Shown here: positions 5,007 to 7,746 of the stretch, in pieces
How positions within the stretch are numbered: the first letter of the stretch is position 1
Layout: every line of letters begins with the position of its first letter
Assembly: GCA_937898535.1 (NCBI GenBank)
Contig: CALDKP010000368.1
Span: 1-7,746, forward strand
Source: an uncultured Sphingomonadales bacterium
GTDB lineage: Bacteria; Pseudomonadota; Alphaproteobacteria; Sphingomonadales; Sphingomonadaceae
Direction: 5' to 3'
Length of the DNA: 7,746 bases
Notes under the pieces: model-generated
Databases searched by the model: none
The model's input: only the letters and a program-made list of their open reading frames with translations
What the model was told of the DNA's origin: nothing
Position numbers and translations under genes: made by a program

Positions 5007-7328
5007 CTAGAGCTTGAGGCCTTTGAGCGCAGCCAATTGCAAAGCCAATGCCGACGGCGGCGCACTTGGCTTTGGTGCTGGCGGCGCGCGATCAGGCTTA
5101 GCCTTTGGCTTTGCCGATGCGTGCGGCTTTCGTTCTGCAGAAGCCTGCGGCCTGCGCTGTTCGGGCGGACGTGGCTTGGGCAAGCCCACCCAACGCCAAT
5201 GCGTCAGCACGACGGGCGCTATTTCTTTTGGCGCGGCGGCATCGGCGACAGCTGCTTCAACTGCGGCCTCCGCTTCGGGCGCTGGTGTTGCTTCGACTGG
5301 CGTGTTTTCTTCGACCACGGGCGTTTCGTCAGCCGCTGTCTCGGGTACAACCGCCGCTTCGGCGGGACGGAAGCCGGCATCGCGCATCAGCGCTTTCAAA
5401 CCGGCCTCGCTAATACCCAGCGAGGTTGCAAAGGCCATGTCCATGCCAAAAACATTGTTCTGCCCCCGCGCTTCATGCGCTTTTTTGATAACGCGTTCGG
5501 CCAAATCGATACGCACATATTCATCACCAATCCGGCGATAGCCGGCATTTCTGGCCTCCGACGGGTTCGCGAAATTCCATGTTTTCAAATGCACCGCACT
5601 TTCGGGTGGAAGCACGGGCATGGCGCGGCTGTCGCGTGCGGCAAACAAGGCTGCGCGCCATTTGGCTGCAGCGGGTTTCAACGCGGCGTGATGATAAATA
5701 TCGAGCGCGCCAAAAACGATTCCGCCCTTGCGTGCGGCGCCGCGGGCTTCCTTGGGAAGCGCGGCGATGGCGTCGGCAAGATAATGGCGACCCGCAATCC
5801 CGCCTTCATCCGCAAGACGCACAGCGAGCGCACGAACATTGCCGTCGACATCGGCCTGCTGGGCCAGATCGAGCAATCCGACAATGCCGCCCATCGCCTT
5901 GGCCAACTGGCTTTCAATCCAGCTTTCAGCGCGTGTCACAATCTCGCGCAGGGCATCGCCCTCAAGTCCGGCGACGGCCTTCATTGGCGTAAATGCAGGT
6001 TGAAGCAGCGTACGCCCCTTGGTCAATGTGCCCAGAAGATCATCTTTCCAGAAAATCGAAGGTTTACCCTCCCCATCGGCTGCGAGCGAGAATTCGCTGT
6101 CCTCTGCCATAGATACGTCCTTTGCCTTTTGTCTCAAATGCGCTGCCAGATGTCGTTCTGCGGCAGCCAATAATAATTTACGGTCACCCGCTTTTGCCGC
6201 CGGGTCAACCCGAAAGGCAAATCCTTGTAAAGTCCCAATGTCTTCGCCATCGACAAGAACGCGATTATCCTGCTGAATTTCAACGGGTAACAGCCCGACA
6301 TCGCCAGCACCTTTGCGCAGCAACATCGATGTCCGTTTGTCGACAAACCGCTGACGCAGCGCATCGTGCAACGCGTCCGATAATTTTTCTTCGAGCGCCC
6401 GCGCCCGTTCGGCCATCGCAGGCGGGTTGGCCAGCCAATCGTTCCGGTGCGCGATATAGGTCCAAGTCCGCACCGCTGCGATTCGGGCGGACAGCGTATC
6501 GACGTCGCCTTGGATATTATCCAGCCGCGCCAGTTCATTTGCGTAAATGCCGTGTGGAATGACGCGCTCGCCCTGCCCCAGATATTGCCACAATGACGCG
6601 ACAAAGCGGCTGTGATGTTCCTCACCCATTTGCCGGAAATCGGGCAAGCAGGCCACTTCCCACAACCGGGCCACATCAACAGGGTGCCGGATAAGCGATT
6701 TCACGTCGGGCATTTCGGCCAGCCGCTTCAGTACCAAAAGGTCGATGACCTTGGGCGCAGGCAACAGGCCCGGACGCCCCGGTTTTTTCTCAAGATCCGC
6801 GATCAGCGTCGCGATGTCGTTAAACCTTGGCTTTGCCTCGCGCCAAAATAGCCAGTCCAGCCGCGGGTAGCTGTGCCCTTCAATCGCCAGCACCTCTTCG
6901 GGGGTAAACTCGCTGCCTTCGCCTGCCAGCGTGCCAAAGCTTCCGTCCCGTTGGTGTCGCCCGGCCCGTCCGGCAATTTGTGCCATTTCAGCGACCGTCA
7001 ACCTGCGCCGACGCGACCCGTCGAACTTGGACAGGCTGACAAAGGCGACATGGGCGACATCAAGGTTCAGCCCCATGCCAATCGCATCTGTGGCGACGAG
7101 ATAGTCGACCTCGCCCGACTGAAACATCGCCACCTGCGCATTGCGGGTGCGCGGCGACAACGCGCCCATGACGACCGCAGCACCGCCACGCATCCGGCGT
7201 AATGTTTCGGCGACGGCATAGACCTGCTCAATCGAAAACGCGACGATGGCAGAGCGTTTGGGCAGCCGGGACAGCTTCTTTGCGCCCGCAAAGCTTAATG
7301 TGGAAAAGCGCGGACGGGAGATGCGCAA
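5007..7328 (-). CDS. Suv3/MgpS-like superfamily 2 helicase, 5'-truncated
   Basis: The C-terminal part of an alphaproteobacterial Ski2/Suv3-like RNA helicase; relatives unwind RNA in turnover or processing. Numbering from TTG 7326-7328, RecA-like domain 2 is visible: SAIVAFS (26-32, motif IV), VATDAIGMGLN (78-88, motif V) and QIAGRAGRH (117-125, motif VI with arginine fingers). A long helical accessory region follows, then a tail (655-773) that is first acidic and Ala/Glu/Pro-rich, then has THWRWVGLPKPRP, then basic and Pro/Lys-rich. RecA domain 1, with Walker A and the DExH box, is absent. Homology begins near ISRPRFSTLS, which is mid-protein in the family, and an in-frame TGA lies at 7341-7343. 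The TTG is therefore not a real start. As it stands the product could not hydrolyse ATP: a pseudogene or a chimeric join. The S4 gene follows 15 nt after its TAG. Confidence 0.9.
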   Translation of the reverse strand: MRISRPRFSTLSFAGAKKLSRLPKRSAIVAFSIEQVYAVAETLRRMRGGAAVVMGALSPRTRNAQVAMFQSGEVDYLVATDAIGMGLNLDVAHVAFVSLSKFDGSRRRRLTVAEMAQIAGRAGRHQRDGSFGTLAGEGSEFTPEEVLAIEGHSYPRLDWLFWREAKPRFNDIATLIADLEKKPGRPGLLPAPKVIDLLVLKRLAEMPDVKSLIRHPVDVARLWEVACLPDFRQMGEEHHSRFVASLWQYLGQGERVIPHGIYANELARLDNIQGDVDTLSARIAAVRTWTYIAHRNDWLANPPAMAERARALEEKLSDALHDALRQRFVDKRTSMLLRKGAGDVGLLPVEIQQDNRVLVDGEDIGTLQGFAFRVDPAAKAGDRKLLLAAAERHLAAHLRQKAKDVSMAEDSEFSLAADGEGKPSIFWKDDLLGTLTKGRTLLQPAFTPMKAVAGLEGDALREIVTRAESWIESQLAKAMGGIVGLLDLAQQADVDGNVRALAVRLADEGGIAGRHYLADAIAALPKEARGAARKGGIVFGALDIYHHAALKPAAAKWRAALFAARDSRAMPVLPPESAVHLKTWNFANPSEARNAGYRRIGDEYVRIDLAERVIKKAHEARGQNNVFGMDMAFATSLGISEAGLKALMRDAGFRPAEAAVVPETAADETPVVEENTPVEATPAPEAEAAVEAAVADAAAPKEIAPVVLTHWRWVGLPKPRPPEQRRPQASAERKPHASAKPKAKPDRAPPAPKPSAPPSALALQLAALKGLKL

Positions 7329-7410
7329 GTCGGAGGAACGTCAGCGCAAGGCCGAGAAAAAGGCTGCCAAAGACGCACGCGAACAGGCCGAAGCGCGGAA
7401 CAACGACTAG
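7321..7410 (+). CDS. C-terminal tail of an unidentified charged protein (partial)
   Basis: From the point where helicase homology ends, the plus strand carries an open frame to TAG 7408-7410. It encodes about 29 residues dominated by Lys, Arg, Glu and Ala, with AEKKAAKDAREQAEAR near the end; this looks like a helical C-terminal tail. The frame stays open leftward to an ATG at 7246, but that part lies antisense to conserved helicase sequence and is probably fortuitous. The likeliest reading is the 3' end of a gene that precedes the quinone oxidoreductase and was cut at the same junction that beheaded the helicase. The family is not recognised. The ATG at 7321 has GGGAG directly abutting it, too close for a ribosome-binding site, so an independent short gene is less likely. 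Confidence 0.35.
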   Translation: MRKSEERQRKAEKKAAKDAREQAEARNND

Positions 7411-7473
7411 TCCGACTTGCCTCCCCCCACGATCCTCTGCGAAAGAGGCCCTCGACAACCGGGAGAAAGAAGC

Positions 7474-7746
7474 ATGACCATGGAACGCGCCGTCCGCATA
7501 ACCGAACAAGGCGGCCCTGAGGTCATTCAATGGGTCGATGTGGAGCTGCCCGAACCCGGTCCCGGCGAAGTGCGCATGCGCAACACCGCCGTCGGTCTCA
7601 ATTTCATCGACACCTATCACCGTGGCGGCGTTTACAAGATGGCGATGCCCAGCGGCCTTGGCGTTGAGGCGGCCGGTGTCGTCGAAGCCGTGGGCGATGG
7701 CGTGTCAGACTATAAGGTCGGCGACCGGGTCTGCACTTTCGGGCTA
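7474..7746 (+). CDS. Zinc-independent quinone oxidoreductase, 3'-truncated by window
   Basis: The first 91 residues of an MDR-superfamily NADPH:quinone oxidoreductase, which reduces quinones using NADPH. The GroES-like N-terminal domain is clear: QGGPEVIQWVDVELPEPGPGEVRM, then VGLNFIDTYHRGGVY, then SGLGVEAAGVVEAVGDGV and KVGDRVCTF. The NFIDTYHR segment is characteristic of QorA-like enzymes and lacks the zinc-binding cysteines of alcohol dehydrogenases. The Rossmann nucleotide-binding domain, about 230 residues, lies beyond the window. ATG 7474 is chosen because GGGAG (7461-7465) sits 8 nt upstream; the ATG at 7480 would be too far. Between the preceding stop and this start lie 63 bp, containing only a weak 5-bp hairpin (CCTCT/AGAGG, 7434-7448). 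It belongs to the right-hand side of the suspected junction, so its linkage to the rest of the window is uncertain. Confidence 0.93.
   Translation, partial: MTMERAVRITEQGGPEVIQWVDVELPEPGPGEVRMRNTAVGLNFIDTYHRGGVYKMAMPSGLGVEAAGVVEAVGDGVSDYKVGDRVCTFGL

Noticed and set aside
4911..6173. 420-residue plus-strand open frame
   Set aside because: It runs antisense to the helicase and the S4 gene, is rich in Cys, Arg and Trp, and resembles no family; it is a shadow of GC-biased codons on the minus strand.
7246..7410. Complete 54-codon plus-strand gene from ATG 7246
   Set aside because: Its first half is antisense to conserved helicase codons and has no ribosome-binding site; only the part after about 7321 looks like real coding, as a truncated tail.
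7434..7448. Small hairpin CCTCT/AGAGG as a terminator before the quinone oxidoreductase
   Set aside because: The stem is only 5 bp and is followed by GC-rich sequence with no T-tract.
1..7746. CRISPR arrays, transposases, integrases, tRNA or rRNA genes, toxin-antitoxin pairs, phage genes
   Set aside because: None seen: no regular repeats, no cloverleaf-like sequences, and every sizeable reading frame is explained by housekeeping families or their antisense shadows.

Overview
The window looks like ordinary chromosomal DNA of an alphaproteobacterium, most likely a sphingomonad. The evidence is moderate GC content, the hemF–acetyltransferase pair, the block of Suv3/MgpS-like helicase, S4-domain protein and seven-iron ferredoxin, and the protein sequences themselves, which read like Sphingomonadales family members. 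I place it by family recognition only; no search was run. I see no mobile element, CRISPR array, RNA gene or defence cassette.

Layout. Bases 1-31 are not biological: they match the 3' part of the Illumina TruSeq read-1 adapter. At 32 the sequence enters the interior of hemF (oxygen-dependent coproporphyrinogen III oxidase, heme synthesis), followed 6 nt later by a GNAT acetyltransferase. The acetyltransferase converges on, and overlaps by 38 bp, a minus-strand polytopic membrane protein (1200-1943). A short divergent gap with a palindrome leads to a plus-strand operon: lipB (octanoyltransferase, lipoate synthesis), a small acidic lipoprotein, and an Old Yellow Enzyme-type flavin oxidoreductase that starts inside the lipoprotein stop codon. 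This operon meets the minus-strand genes at a hairpin whose loop contains both stop codons (4289-4310).

The minus-strand block, in transcription order, is helicase (5007-7328), S4 RNA-binding protein (4743-4991, TTG start) and fdxA (4297-4635). The helicase keeps RecA-like domain 2 and the full C-terminal half, but everything upstream of domain 2 (Walker A and DExH box) is absent. The homology stops near 7320. Beyond it lies an unrelated plus-strand context: the charged C-terminal tail of an unidentified protein (to 7410), then the start of a quinone oxidoreductase (7474 to the window end). The abrupt switch is either a real rearrangement or, given the adapter left at the other end, an assembly chimera.

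Functionally this is housekeeping: heme, lipoate, iron-sulfur electron transfer, RNA processing and flavin/quinone redox chemistry. The points most worth a second look are the helicase breakpoint, the adapter remnant, the shared-stop hairpin, and the S4 gene lying in frame behind the helicase stop. I did not find a previously undescribed system.
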